In this document: piece by piece, positions 1 to 11,444 of the stretch | Layout: the number at the start of each line of letters is the position of its first letter | Numbering within the stretch: the first letter of the stretch is position 1 | Assembly: GCF_040954645.1 (NCBI RefSeq) | Contig: NC_092803.1 | Coordinates: 66,113,427 to 66,177,426, forward strand | Source: Diabrotica undecimpunctata | Lineage: Eukaryota; Arthropoda; Insecta; Coleoptera; Chrysomelidae | DNA: 64,000 nt | Direction of reading: 5' to 3' | Notes under the pieces: model-generated | Told to the model about the DNA's origin: nothing | What the model saw: the letters and a program-made list of their open reading frames with translations, nothing else | Database searches by the model: none | Translations under genes and position numbers: made by a program

Positions 1-163
1 CAATTTTGAAAGATAATAATCTGAAGAATAAATTAGACAAGGGTTTGTGACATAATGTGTATTAACATACATCCTGTGAATAAACAAACACAAAAATAAA
101 CTTAAAACGCTTCTCCTGTAAAATTACAAATTTGTGACATAGTGCCCTTTACCTCCGGCATAC

Positions 164-165
<2 letters not shown>

Positions 166-241
<76 letters not shown>
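166..241. repeat. (AT)n microsatellite
   Basis: An uninterrupted TA dinucleotide run of about 75 bp. The flanks are AT-rich with no recognisable gene. Confidence 0.95.
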
Positions 242-242
<1 letters not shown>

Positions 243-401
243 TAAAAACAAATCATCTATTTTCAAAAACATATAATGATTAATTATAGTGATTTACCTC
301 GTTGCTCTAAAGGCTTGACTGTCGATGTATTCTATATCAAATCCTCATGCTTTAGCTTCGAACAGACAGCTTGCTCCTCTACAGCTTCATCTTTGAAATT
401 A

Positions 402-618
402 TCTGCGGCAAAATAATATTTAAAATTTTGTATGGTATCATGATGTAGCATAATACTAAACAGAATATTGCAAACTAATTTAACTTACTTTGTTTTAAAC
501 TTGTTGCTAGTATAATAGAATCTGGATGGTCTAATTTTTCTTCTGAATTGTTACTATTCCTGTCTTTTCTTATTAAGTCTACCATAAAAAGGATACGAGA
601 CTTATATAAAGTAGACAT
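402..618 (-). other. Tentative two-exon short ORF (hypothetical)
   Basis: An ATG at 618 (minus) opens a frame of 43 codons plus one base, ending at a good donor (GTAAGT, exon end 489). A candidate acceptor GCCGCAG ends at 403, and the frame stays open across the junction (LKQNNFKDEAVEEQ) before a TAG about 23 codons on. The product would be acidic and low-complexity, rich in E, K and D. I recognise no family. Downstream the sequence looks coding in a shifted frame, so this may be the decayed start of a TE gene, perhaps related to the pogo-like fragment at 1454-1660. The join is a guess. Confidence 0.25.
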
Positions 619-1005
619 TTTATAAAATTCAATTTACTACAACAATCAAAGACATTTTGAAACTGAGTAACACAATATTATTACTAATACACAAAACTGG
701 TAATATTTTTTTTATTTCGAATTAACGTGTCTCAACATCTTAGGTCATATAGGCCAAAGTTTAATTACCATAAAAATAAAAATAAGATTTACATGATGTA
801 TTATAATCTGTTAAAATGCTTCTAAAAAACGCCACATTTGCAAATGTAGCCCAAACGATACATGCTATTGATTGCATATTCTATAAAATAGTCACAACTT
901 AGACTTTATGTTATTCTTAGGTGAATACTTTCCAAGAAGTCACAATTGAAACTTTTACCGTATTTTACTTCTAAACACATTACCTCTATGAGAAATATTT
1001 TCTTG

Positions 1006-1876
1006 AACAGTTTTAATTCAAAATGTAACAGTGTTTTTGATTTAATGCAGTCAGCAATTTTAGGGCATTCTGTAAATATGCTGTAAATAAAACTAAAATG
1101 GTCTCTCGATAATATCCAATCTCCGATAGGAGAGGAACATAAAGGAAAAGTAATTATAGAAGATTTAAATTATTATCTAACAAATATGGCATTTATTTAT
1201 AACAGTTTTAATTCAAAATGTAACAGTGTTTTTGATTTAATGCAGTCACAATGAACACCTGCATGTGTCTCGATATATAATGTAACACTATTATTGACCA
1301 CACCACCGTCAAATTTACAGAATGCAGAGTCATCTACCCTCACAGAGCTCTTAAAAAGACAAGTATAAATATGAAAATTTTTCATGATAAAGATACGAGC
1401 ATTTTACATTACCAATTGCTTTCGTTAAAGACTTGGAGATTTAGATTTAAAAGTCACGTCTTCCTAAATAGTTCAGTAATATTATAGTGTGCAATTGGTC
1501 TTTGCCTTGACGTTAAAAATAATCTCAACACCTCACTATAATGGGTTTTCAAGGGTCCTATTAACGTTTTATCTAACTGCTGCATGTGGTGGGTAGAATT
1601 AGAGGACAAGCACACTATATGAACAAAATTATGTTTTGCCAAATTTATCATTCCTAAATTTCGACCATGTATATCTAAAAGCTAGTGCTAGGTACATGCT
1701 GGTGATGTCCCGTTTTGCCACTTTTAGTTTGTTCAATTTTAGGGCATTCTGTAAATATGCTGTAAATAAAACTAAAATGGTCTCTCGATAATATCCAATC
1801 TCCGATAGGAGAGGAACATAAAGGAAAAGTAATTATAGAAGATTTAAATTATTATCTAACAAATATGGCATTTATT
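1006..1876. repeat. Tandem duplication of an A-B unit, second copy split by an insertion
   Basis: Block A (48 bp) is at 1006-1053 and 1201-1248. Block B (143 bp) is at 1055-1197 and 1734-1876. A and B are adjacent in the first copy but separated by 485 bp (1249-1733) in the second. The copies are almost identical, so duplication and insertion are fairly recent. The separating segment contains the pogo-like fragment. I see no convincing target-site duplication. Confidence 0.85.
1454..1660 (-). pseudogene. Pogo/Tigger-like (CENP-B type) transposase fragment
   Basis: The reading MINLAKHNFVHIVCLSS then STHHMQQLDKTLIGPLKTHY matches the segment after the second catalytic Asp in pogo-class DDE transposases (usual form: LPPHTTH-QPLD----PLK-YY). 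Only about 68 residues survive, without the rest of the catalytic core. It sits between the separated A and B blocks. Confidence 0.75.
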
Positions 1877-1880
1877 ATAG

Positions 1881-2150
1881 TCAAAAAATGCCCAGACACA
1901 AAAAAGATCCCACAAAAATCCTAAAAACTAAAACAAGAATATTAGTTAACTTCACTTCCGTGGTAGTATACCACAGAATCAAAGCGAGTGGCTTGGATGG
2001 AAATCCAGGACTTGAAAAGAGTCGCCTTGATGATGGTACATGTAGCGTATGCCAATACGGACCGAGAGCGTAAAGTATAAGTATTCTGGACGAGTAAATG
2101 TAGTAATCGGTTGTAGATTTCAAAGGGATTGTTTGGACTATGCTTTAGTC
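1881..2150. other. Unassigned AT-rich sequence
   Basis: Short overlapping open frames on both strands, none with a recognisable motif. Probably decayed TE sequence. Confidence 0.3.
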
Positions 2151-2189
2151 CAAACGATCTAGACTTCTAAGAAAGTCTATTATTTTACA

Positions 2190-2560
2190 TTTTTATATTA
2201 CATTTGTTACCTGATCAGGCTCCATAAAACCTGTTCCAGATATTTATGGTGTTTTCAAAAAATTGCCCTGCAGTTGCAGCAAAAGCTGCATGTTCCTCTG
2301 CCCACTTAGCGTATTTTACAGAGATGATATTGGAGTGAGCAGTTTCCACTGCTGTTTTTTGGGATATCGTAGAATGGTTCTGGTCCGATAAAAAGAATAC
2401 TAGCTACTTCTTTAGCAATACTACCAGCAATCTCGTTACCAGAAATTTTTTTATGTCTTGGCAAAGTTACTTTATTGTGCTTCAACGATTGCTTAAGGTA
2501 CTATTTGCAGTTCAAAGCTGTTACGAAATCACAAGTCCTAGACTTCAGAGTCTTTAATGT
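2190..2560 (-). pseudogene. Non-LTR retrotransposon RNase H fragment (Jockey/R1-like)
   Basis: On the minus strand, NKVTLPRHKKISGNEIAGSIAKEVAS then LFIGPEPFYDIP follows the RNase H C-terminal pattern of insect non-LTR elements (usual form: VPGH--I-GNE-AD-LA--GS---F-GPEP). Downstream CSLQYHLCKI resembles the following helix. Stops and frameshifts interrupt it. A related decayed copy on the plus strand is at 13290-14080. Confidence 0.65.
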
Positions 2561-3038
2561 AGTGTGGCTATCAGATCACCAAACAGCATTGTTGATCGGT
2601 GATCAGAAGTAATAAATATTTTGTCAGAATTGAATATTGTGGTTTCACAGATTTTGTTTTGTGTTAACTCGTTTATAACTCTCGACGTTTAGTGAGTTTG
2701 AAATCTTGTTCTGTAGCCACAATCTTGACATCTTCATGGATTGCGTTGTTCCAACTCAGATGTCCAGTCGGGTCGCCGGATTTTAGATACTGAGTCTGTG
2801 TTAGTCTAAAGTCACTTTTTAGTTGAATTTTGTAAAATACTTCCCTACTGAAGATACAGGAAGCGGCAGATTTTGTTGAAAATCGGACATTAGAACTTCT
2901 ACGCTGTTTTTTTTAGCCAAAGCTGACTTATCTTTGATTTTCGTATAAAAAGTTTGTGCTTTTGTAATATGTAATATTTTTTCTGTGTCCAGCTAATTTT
3001 TTTATCGTCATTATCGGATGCTTTTTTAGGCTAGGGCC
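2561..3038. other. No recognisable feature
   Basis: AT-rich with no long frame. It may be an upstream decayed part of the adjoining retrotransposon or the tail of the following DDE element. Confidence 0.3.
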
Positions 3039-5275
3039 TTAACAATCAGAAGAATCATCACCATCCGAGATAAACCATTTTGCAAGTTGCATTTTAAAGT
3101 TAGCTTGTTTATTTTGCAGCGTATAATCTTCGTCGCTATCTGTGTACTTGCTTTCAAAGGGATAATGTTCACTAACACTTTCATTATAAGATGACATTAT
3201 TTTTAACTTAAAATCAATAAAAAATTGCTGACAAAACATTGTGAAATATATATGTAATAACACCATTACATCAAAACAATCTTTTGTGTAACTAAGAAGT
3301 CAAGTCCAGAACTTGGCAGTTCATGCAAATTATTTAAATAAAGGTGACCTATAATATCCTCTACAGTTCATTCATATTACATATTCCCAACTGTCAACAA
3401 TTGCACGTGAAAACCAAACAAGGTCATTTTAAAAATATTTACTGCTTGAAACTACGAATTTCTTCAAGTTTAATGTTCCATTGAAGAAAAATGTGCTACA
3501 ATAAAATATTTATTAACTAAGATATACATAACACAGTTTTTAAAAATATAAAAACATACCATTTAAATTATTTAGAGTCTGAAGAGCTACAGGTTCGATA
3601 TATGTCTTGATTATGTTGTCCAACTTCCACATATTGAACTCGTCTTTTTGTTCAATGTGTTGCATACATATATGCCATTTAGTTGAAGTGATATTATTTA
3701 TTACATCATAAAAAGTATTTTTCATGTCTGCAAATTTAAAAGTATTGTTTTTGCTGCTACAGAATTTTTCACTTCTACCTAGATAAGTTCAATCGGACTG
3801 AGCTCATAATGGTATGGAGACAGCCTTAAAACTATTTTGTTTTCACTTATGTTGCTTAACAATGTTGCAAACAATTGCACTTTTAACATTGAGTCTTTAA
3901 AATCTATATTTTTTCTTTACATCTTTTAGCATTGTCTGTTTTGCCTTGCAATTCTTAGAAGGCGCAGATTAAAGCAAAAATTTGGATTTTGGCTTCGTCA
4001 ATAGAAATCTTGGGATTTCTACTTTCGTGATTTATTATCAGATGTCGCTATAGCGTCCATACTGAAGCAATTTAATGTTGCTTCTTTTTGGCGGGAAAGA
4101 ATTATTTTCACCTTAAGAGTTTCTGTAACAGTTGCTCTGATGACTCCTGTTAGGATGAAATACGTATAAGCGAATATATAGAAGCATTATACGTGAAATC
4201 AAATCTTAATTCTCTTTCTCCTATATTTTTTCATTTCATCCACGCTTGGATATCAGCCTTTCTAGAAGCGGTAGGTGGAAGTTTTTTCCAGTTTTCTGGA
4301 ATGATAACGCGCGTTGTCCAATACGTTGATGAGAGTTTACTTCTAACTAATCTGGGCAGTATATTTGTGCACCAGTTTTCAGAAGTTTTCCCATCATCTC
4401 TTCATTTTAGTTTCCACTTTTTTTGGATTTCAAAACCCACAGCGCTTCTGGAACAAATCCATCTTCACTGCCAATGTGATAAATTATTATTCTCTCCTTT
4501 TTCTGAAAATTTGGTTATTTTAAAATGTACTTGAAGCGAAAAAGCACGTATAACATTTACCTGCAGGCTTTGTTTATCTCTCCATCTAAAAACGCTTGTT
4601 TATAAGATTTTATTGAATTGTTGACTCATATTTTGGATTTGGTGTGACCAGCATTTAGCCGAGTCTCGTCTAAGTAATAAATTTTGCGGTTTTCATTTCT
4701 ATAGGGCTTTATTTTGATCAAAAATTCCCGTTTCCACAAGAAAATTTCATCCCTGTTCATCAAAATGCTGTTTCACTGACGACGTTGAAACTTGAAATTT
4801 ATTTTTTTCAATAATTTAAAAAGGTAGTTCTTTTGAAATTAGGCAAAACTGGATCTTCATTAACAACCCTTAGAACTTTATCTATTGTGGGTATGTCATT
4901 TCGAAAGAAGAATTCGTGGATCATTCTTCTTATTGCTTCTCTGTCAAATTCATCAAGGGAGTTAATAATATTTTTACTGCTCATTGGTTTTGGTGTCGAC
5001 AATGTTCCCGTATTTTCATATTCTTGAACCACACAGTGAAAATGCACATTCTAAAGTAATGGAGAAACAATACCAGTAGCTGTTTCATCTGCTACTCTAA
5101 TAGAACTCGCACTTTTCGACTCTGTAGGGTTCTCCTGCATTTCCGTTTTAAATACATTTATGATGATTTCCTTCGTTTTAACGTCAAAATGTCACTTAAC
5201 GGGTCTTCTTTAAGTGGACTGAGGGTTACATCAATCTCAAAGAGTTCGTCTGCTGTATCAGTGCTTAACATTTTT
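3039..5275 (-). pseudogene. DDE-type transposase gene (IS630/Tc1-related, DDE_3-like), decayed
   Basis: Pieces of one protein follow in order on the minus strand. An N-terminal acidic stretch starts near 5275 (MLSTDTADELFEIDV). A helix-turn-helix-like region at 4808-5047 contains LDEFDREAIRRMIHEFFFRNDIPTIDKVL (given here only as a landmark). YYLDETRLNAGHTKSK carries the first catalytic Asp. A segment at about 4300 holds the second Asp region. LSPYHYELSPIELI carries the final Glu. C-terminal helices (3540-3725) and an acidic tail (SDEDYT, 3039-3266) follow. Frameshifts and stops occur throughout, so it is dead. This domain order is found in a large family of insect and cnidarian proteins usually left unnamed. 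Terminal repeats were not identified. Confidence 0.7.
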
Positions 5276-5517
5276 CTTGTTCTATTTATCCTCAATAACT
5301 TAAGGTAATTGATTAAGAGAAGGTCAAAATAGCATAGAGAAAAATAATATGTATTGTACTAAAATCAACGTTATCAAAAGTATAAGTAAAGTTATGAAAC
5401 TGCATTCTGTATACCTTTTCGAGTCCAGAATAATTTAAAATATTGGTTTCTCTTACCTTTATCCAAGTGATTACCACAAGCTATTTTTACTTTTGATGAA
5501 TAAATACTTTGTTTTTT
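5276..5517. other. AT-rich spacer
   Basis: No frames or repeats recognised between the DDE element and the tail of RTE copy 1. Confidence 0.3.
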
Positions 5518-6277
5518 TTCTTCTTTTTATATAGACATGACTGTCTGTTTTTCAATGTGCCCCCAGTAAGTTGAGGTTCCATCGTTTACGTGGTCTTCCT
5601 TTTGGGGAACCATCTCTTGCCGTCTTTACTACTCTATTTGTTGTTATTCGGCTTATATGATCGTTCGATTCTACTCTTCTATTTCTTTACCAGTTCTTGA
5701 TGTTCTCCACCCTGCATCTACGTCGTATATCTGTACTTCTAGCTCTGTCCCATAGTGTTTTACTATCAATTTTTCTATTGGATTTTCATCTCTGCTGTTT
5801 CTAACATCCTTTTTGTCCTCTCTGTCTCAGATCAAGTTTCTGCCGAGTATGTCATTATTGGTCTGATGACTGTTTTGTAATTTCTGCCTTTCATTTCTTT
5901 TCTGATATTTTTATTTCTCCATATTGTTTCATTTAGGCAACCTGCGGCTCTTTTTGCTCTATTCACTTGATTTTCCACTTCGGTTTCGAGCTTTCCGTAG
6001 CTAGATAATGTGATGCCTAGATATTTAAACTCCACCACTTGTTCTATTATGTGACCTTCTAGCTCCAATTTACATCTTAGTAAATTTGCTGTTAGAACCA
6101 GGCATTTTGACTTTTTTGGGGAAATTAAAATGTTAAATTTTCTTGCTTTTATATTAAACTAGTGACTTTGCCCGTCGCATGAGACGGGATAATAAACTTT
6201 TTGCACATAAATAAAGTAAATATAAAGTATGACCTGGTGCACATGTGACCTGACATCATGTTTTTTACTATACCCTG

Positions 6278-6283
<6 letters not shown>

Positions 6284-6329
<46 letters not shown>
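6284..6329. repeat. (AT)n microsatellite inside the Helitron
   Basis: A TA run of about 45 bp. Confidence 0.95.
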
Positions 6330-6330
<1 letters not shown>

Positions 6331-6554
6331 ATGGCACGCTATATACATTATATATATGTACTATACGTCTCACGTCGTTTGATTTGATGTGTCATATGCC
6401 AGTATTAGGCTAATTTTTTATTTTGTAATGTCAGTTTATTTTGTAACCTTCTTCAGGTCAATAAAGCAAATTTACCTTATATATATCTTATGCTTTATAT
6501 TAAAGCAAATATGCCTATTATCATCCATAGTGCCATATATTTCGTATGTCGCTA

Positions 6555-7010
6555 TACGTTCATTAATAACGAAGATGATTTGTAGTGCCCTTTTAATAGT
6601 TTCTTTGTTTTTTTTTGTATCTGAATATATTCGTTATACCCTCCCCTTTCATTTGCTATGTCGAATGTTAGGATTCGATCAGTTGTTTATTTTGTACTCA
6701 GCCAGAGGTCTTCTTTTTAAGTTAATAAATCAAAATTTGTCTTCTAGTTAAACTATTTTATATATCTCGTATGTAACTTACATTCATTAATAATAAAGAA
6801 ACTGTGTAGTGCCCTTTTGGTAGTCGCCTTGTTTGATTTTTCTATCTTAATATATTCTTTATATCTTTCCCTTTCATTTAACGCATCACATGCTCCAATC
6901 GAACCGATAACAAAGGAGATATAATGTAATGTCCTTTTGGCAATGCCGCAATGTGTGTTTTTTCTGTCTTAACATATCCGCTACCCCCTCTCCTTTCCAA
7001 TGATGTATCA
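6555..7010. repeat. Diverged tandem repeats inside the Helitron
   Basis: Three related blocks begin near 6555, 6783 and 6908. They share the order: ATTAATAA-type start, GTAGTGCCCTTTT (or ATGTCCTTTT), a T-rich stretch, CTTAATATATTC-like, then CCCTTTCATTT. Subterminal tandem units are common in non-autonomous Helitrons. Confidence 0.7.
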
Positions 7011-7259
7011 TATGTCATACTAAAACGCTCAAAAAATGAGCAGAATGAACTTTAGCATTTTCTTATGAGATTTTTAATGGGAAATGAAGCAGAAACGGTA
7101 TAGCAGCATTTTTACCGGTATAGCTTTTAATTAATTTTATTTAATTCTACTTAATTGCTATTTAATTTTATTTAGTTTCAATTTTATTTTATTTTGGTAA
7201 AATGTTGACGTTTGTTAAACGTGATTTTATTTTTATAGTTAGTGTATGTGTATCTTACC

Positions 7260-7297
7260 CAATGACGTATAATAAACAGATATATTATACGTCATTG
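7260..7297. repeat. 14-bp perfect hairpin carrying MITE-end sequence
   Basis: CAATGACGTATAAT and its exact complement flank a 10-base loop. The same ATGACGTATAAT sequence forms the termini of the MITE at 27260-27402, so this looks like an extreme internal deletion of that MITE inside the Helitron. Confidence 0.8.
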
Positions 7298-8165
7298 ATC
7301 TTATCTTACAATTACAGTAACCTATATTTTTAGCAATTTTGCGAAAAAATTAATTACTGTGAAGTAGTAAAATTTCCGATTAAGTATATTTGAATCATCA
7401 ATTTGTAGAATGAATTTTAGCTATACATCAACCGTATCGTTTCAAGATTGAAATGTCAGATGTTGGTAGTTCAGATTTCTTTCCTAGGTGGCGTAGTTAC
7501 CTTACTGGACAAACAGTGTGACTTGTCATCCTAGCCTTTTATATAGATAGGTTGGTGAGGTACACGTTGTAAATCATCTTCGCTTTGAGAGAGTAGTATT
7601 GCGTCGTCTGTATAGTAGATTATTTTAAGTTGTTTTTCTCCCATTTGGTATCATTTTTTAATTCATATTTTTTTTATTATTTCATCCATAATCAGGTTCA
7701 ACGATAGAGGACTCTCCCTGTCTCATCCCATTGCTAACTTCAATAGGGTCAGTTAGTTCTTCATCTACTTTTACTTTAATTGTGTTGTTTTGGTAGATAT
7801 TTTCGATCGTTTTGATTATTCCTCGAGGTATCTCTCTTACGTACAATAAGTGGATAACGTTCTTTAATTTGACTCGATCAAATGCCTTCTTAAGGTTCAC
7901 GAAACATAGGTATGCCGGTTTAGTGTATTCGAATGATTTTTCCTGCACTTGCCTCATTATAAATATGCGTCGGTGCGTGATCTTCCTGACCTAAAACCTT
8001 GTTCATCTGCCAGTGTTATAATTTCATTCAATTTATTTGTTATTACTTTGGTTGTTAATTTTAGTGTTGTGTTTAATAAATTAATTCCTCTGTAATGTTC
8101 CAGGTCTGATTTATCCCTCTTTTTGAAGAGAGGTATTAGGATGCTTCATCTTCATTCTTGAGTAA

Positions 8166-8599
8166 TTCTGTTTTATATTTTCCTACTTTGTGTTTGGAGA
8201 CTAAAAGTTTACTACATACTAGCTGTAAATAACTCAACAATAACACGCTACAATTTGAGTATAATCAAACTGAGCAGTTTGGAACTGTAAAATGACAATT
8301 ATTCTCGCTCAGGCGATAAACTATATTTAAGTCTCTTGGCGAATGAGAAGGCGAATATCGTCGGAACACGTGCGTGTCTGGCCTCGATAACTTGTTTATG
8401 TTGGGAATTTGCAATATGAATACAGTACATAGCAAGCTGCTTTATGCACTGGAAGATTAAGGATTTTAAACTGTACAAGAACTCGTTTTACTAAAAAAAG
8501 GACTTGATTGGTTTATGCACTGGACCCCTCAAATGAATCTTTAGTGGTTATACTTGCCAGCTGTGTATTTTACTTAATTTTTCTCTTAAGGATAACCTC
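8166..8599. other. Unassigned sequence between two retrotransposon fragments
   Basis: Mixed composition with a more GC-rich patch at 8330-8400. I see no ORF, terminal repeat or RNA gene. Confidence 0.3.
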
Positions 8600-8900
8600 G
8601 CGGTACTTAACCTTTCAACCAAATAACACTGGCATGCTTACCTAGAACAACTATTACTAGATCATCTGGATAGCCTTCAGTACGAAGATATTTTCTTTTA
8701 AGCTTTATTAAGAGATCGTCAACCATTAGTTGACGATATTTTAGGAAGAAGAGGATCTTTATTGTGGTTGACTGATCTCCAAGGTAGGTAATTATATTCC
8801 CACTAGTTAGCATGAATTTAAAACATTTGATCATAGAACGAAAATCTAATGAAGTGTTATCAAATGACCACTCTATGTCAATATCCGCACAAAATAACAC
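8600..8900 (-). pseudogene. Non-LTR reverse transcriptase fragment (R1/Jockey-like core)
   Basis: The 97-codon frame reads FDNTSLDFRSMIK, then SGNIITYLGDQSTT, then VDDLLIKLKRKY and EGYPDDLVIVVLGKHAS. This is the RT palm: the first motif region (AFDNTSF-type) and the catalytic Y-x-DD box, here YPDD instead of YADD. The GCPQGGVLSPLLW region normally between them is lost or changed. It is a fragment only. Confidence 0.75.
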
Positions 8901-8999
8901 TTCTTTTGCTATTTATATAATTTACTGGACAACGGCTTCATCAGAAGAGAAATTTTAAACTAACTGTTTATTGTACAAACAATTTGTAATATTCACTAA

Positions 9000-9300
9000 T
9001 TTGCATTCTGTTTATTCTGCATAAGGCCCTCTGACGGGAGTAACCATCCACTTCCTAGCTTCTCCTGGGACAAGAATGGACAAAGAACAACAAAAAAACA
9101 ACTTCAGTCATCCGAAAACTAAGGAAGCCGAAGTTGAAGAGGAATTACTTCAAAGTAGTCAGGGCAACAGCTATGAAGCTCAGGAAATACCAAAAAAGGT
9201 CCAGTAAGCAAGCATAAGCAGCGCAAAAATAGATGTATTGTGTACACAAAAGGTCTTCAGGTCGCAGTGTGAAAACGTCTACACGTCTAAACAACTCGTA
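9000..9300 (+). repeat. Dispersed repeat fragment (copy 1)
   Basis: A stretch of about 60 bp at 9230-9290 (with TGTACACAAAAGGTCTT and GCAGTGTG) recurs at about 23030-23095. It is probably the same retrotransposon part, decayed in both places. No clear protein match. Confidence 0.5.
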
Positions 9301-10289
9301 ATAATGCCTTTATCATGGTTTTCCATGTTAAAAAAACTAAACATAATAATTGTAAAAATATGTAATTTATTACAATTCCTATTAACAACCCACTCTATAG
9401 CATAAAAATCTAAAATATAACGAAAATACATGGAAGAATCGTATATGCATTTGAGCGTAAACGTAAAAAAAATAAAACAAACATTTAAATATATGTCAAA
9501 TTTCTTTTGCAAACAAAATTTGAGTATACTTTTTTCACATGTATTTGTCATTTATGTGAACTATCATAAAGATTCCATGAGGACTAAGAATTATAAACCG
9601 CTAAAGTAACAAATATATAGTATGACTAATAAGTAATATTGATTGATGCCCAGTTCAGTTTCTTGTCACAAGGATTTTAATATGATGCATATAGAATGTT
9701 TCCAAAGATATTCCAATCTTGTTAAAATGACATTCATAGTATATTTCATAATATATCATTACTTCAAGATCGGTATGAAACGTTTAAAAAAAGTACGATA
9801 TCGCCATTTATCGATATCAATTCTTCGATAGATCACATCGATCGCATTCAGCAAATTATACCAAGAAAGCAATATTGAGATTCTTTGTTTTATGAGGACG
9901 AAACTACTATATGTTTTTGGACATAAACCACAATATGTATGGGTTTAAGAAGAAGGTTATAATAAGAAGAATGTATGGGTTCAATAAAATCAACACCTGT
10001 TGAAGCTTTAAGAGCAGAAACCATCGAACCTCCAGTAGATCTGAAACATCATTTTTATGAATGATCTTCTGACGAACAGATATGATTTAACTGACACTGC
10101 TAATGCAAAGAAACTCAATCTCCTCTTATTTGTGAAGGATTACGAAATGTGACCCTGAGACCAACAAAAGAACAAATTGATTAAATCGATTTAGAATAAT
10201 GGGATAATATAGTTATACACCAAATTTTAGAGTAGTATCGAAATCCAAATACATAAACAAATATTAAGTTAATAAATACTCATCTACAC
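9301..10289. other. No recognisable gene
   Basis: AT-rich with short open frames only. The frames at 9279-9551 (minus) and 9643-9831 (plus) show no motif and no supported splice structure. Confidence 0.3.
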
Positions 10290-10800
10290 AATCTAAAACA
10301 AAGCATTGAAACCATTCTAAAAAAATTACAAGACCAAAATAAAAATATTTTTTTTTGTTTAAAAGCACACAAAGGGATAACAACCAATGAACTTGCAGAT
10401 AAAACTACGATAGAAAACATACAGATGGGCGAAGAAATACATTACGAATTAACAATCGAAGAACAATACAAATATAAAAAAAAATATAACGAAATGGTCC
10501 TACTTGTGGTAAGAGTACTGTTTTACAAATCCAATATGATACACAAGACTAGAACTAAATTGAGGAAAAACCTTGGTACAATTAATATGACTATAACCGC
10601 AAAAACATAACCATTATAAGCCGAATTAAGTTGGGTCGCGCATGTTATTCAGCATACTTAATAAAAACAAAATACACAAAAGTAATCTTTGTGAAGTTAG
10701 TAACAAAATCTGAAACATAGACTTTATATTAGAAAACCAGAAACTTTAAATTAAAAAACATTGAAAGCCCATACAAAACAATTTATCTGCTCATTTTCGA
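10290..10800 (+). pseudogene. Non-LTR retrotransposon RNase H fragment (Jockey/LOA-like)
   Basis: The plus strand reads LKQSIETILKKLQDQNKNIFF then KAHKGITTNELADKTTIE, the RNase H pattern (H-GI--NE-AD). TIEEQYKYKKKYNEM follows, and then, in another frame, ISRIKLGRACYSAYLIK, matching the R-R-GH helix downstream of RNase H in these elements. Frameshifted and truncated. Confidence 0.6.
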
Positions 10801-11053
10801 TAATAAAAAACTACAATAATTTTAATTACAATTGCAGATTCAATTCAAAGTTTCGATTTTCAGTCCGTGAAATCATTCTCAAATAGAAAATAAACTGCTT
10901 TTGTTATTTGGCGGTAGATAAATTCTTGTAACAGTTAAACATTACCGACCTTGCCGTAATGACCATTCAACCATGTACTATACTTCTAAAGTAAACGACT
11001 TTGACATTTTATTTCCATTTACTCTCAATATTGACATCAAACCCTGATTTTTT

Positions 11054-11190
11054 GAAGTTATACTTCTATACGCGCGTTCGACGTTGGAAATTTATACGGG
11101 AGTGAATCGGCAAAATCATTACATATGTAAGATATAGGTAAGAGAGAGACAGAAGATATATTTTCTCTCTCGAGAATGTAGGACCGAGAA
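11054..11190 (+). mobile_element. MITE end fragment (same family as 11445-12094)
   Basis: About 130 bp nearly identical to the left end of the following MITE (GAAGTTATACTTCTATACGC...ACATATGTAAG). No right end is present nearby. A B-box-like GTTCGAATC occurs at about 11272-11280, but no A box fits. Confidence 0.75.
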
Positions 11191-11444
11191 CTGTCAATTT
11201 TGTAATACATTACTGTTATGTCTAATTGGCAAATTTTTTGCATGTTTTGTTAATACGCTGGTATATGTGAGTTCGAATCGCAATACGAATTTCCTTTTTT
11301 ATTTTTGAAATATTTAAAAACCCCATGTTCATCTTATTAATATATGTAATATACGCAAAAATGCGAAATTTTAAAATAAAATGAAAATTTACAACATAAT
11401 CCGAGTTGTTGGTTTTTTACTTTTATCTTCCACAAACATTTTTT

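Larger units (their letters stand above)
6159..7547 (-). mobile_element. Non-autonomous Helitron, 1389 bp, inserted in RTE copy 1
   Basis: Read on the minus strand, it starts 5'-TCTATATAAAAGG (7547) and ends CTAG-3' (6162-6159). The GC-rich hairpin CCCGTC/GACGGG (6171-6188) stands 8 bases before CTAG, the classic Helitron terminus. Flanking bases are A at the 5' side (7548) and T at the 3' side (6158), with no target-site duplication, as Helitrons insert between A and T. The paralogous RTE copy (around 31441-31462) lacks the insert, confirming the ends to within a few bases. Inside there are an (AT)n run, three diverged tandem units and a 14-bp-stem palindrome, but no Rep/helicase ORF. The + strand ORF at 6389-6751 has no recognisable domain. 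Confidence 0.9.
5518..8165 (-). mobile_element. RTE-type non-LTR retrotransposon copy 1 (interrupted by a Helitron)
   Basis: The minus strand reads reverse transcriptase in order. FKKRDKSDLEHYRGINLLN lies near 8110. RQVQEKSFEYTKPAYLCFVNLKKAFDRV is at 7682-7957, with the catalytic-motif Asp in KKAFD. The C-terminal part at 5832-6068 reads EFKYLGITLSSYGKLE...NRAKRAAGCLN and YKTVIRPIMTYSAET. Its 3' tail is an AAG-type repeat at 5518-5530. Frameshifts make it non-functional. A second copy (30937-32040) of the same subfamily shows what the uninterrupted sequence looks like. Host sequence resumes across 6158/7548, which identifies the inserted Helitron. Confidence 0.85.
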
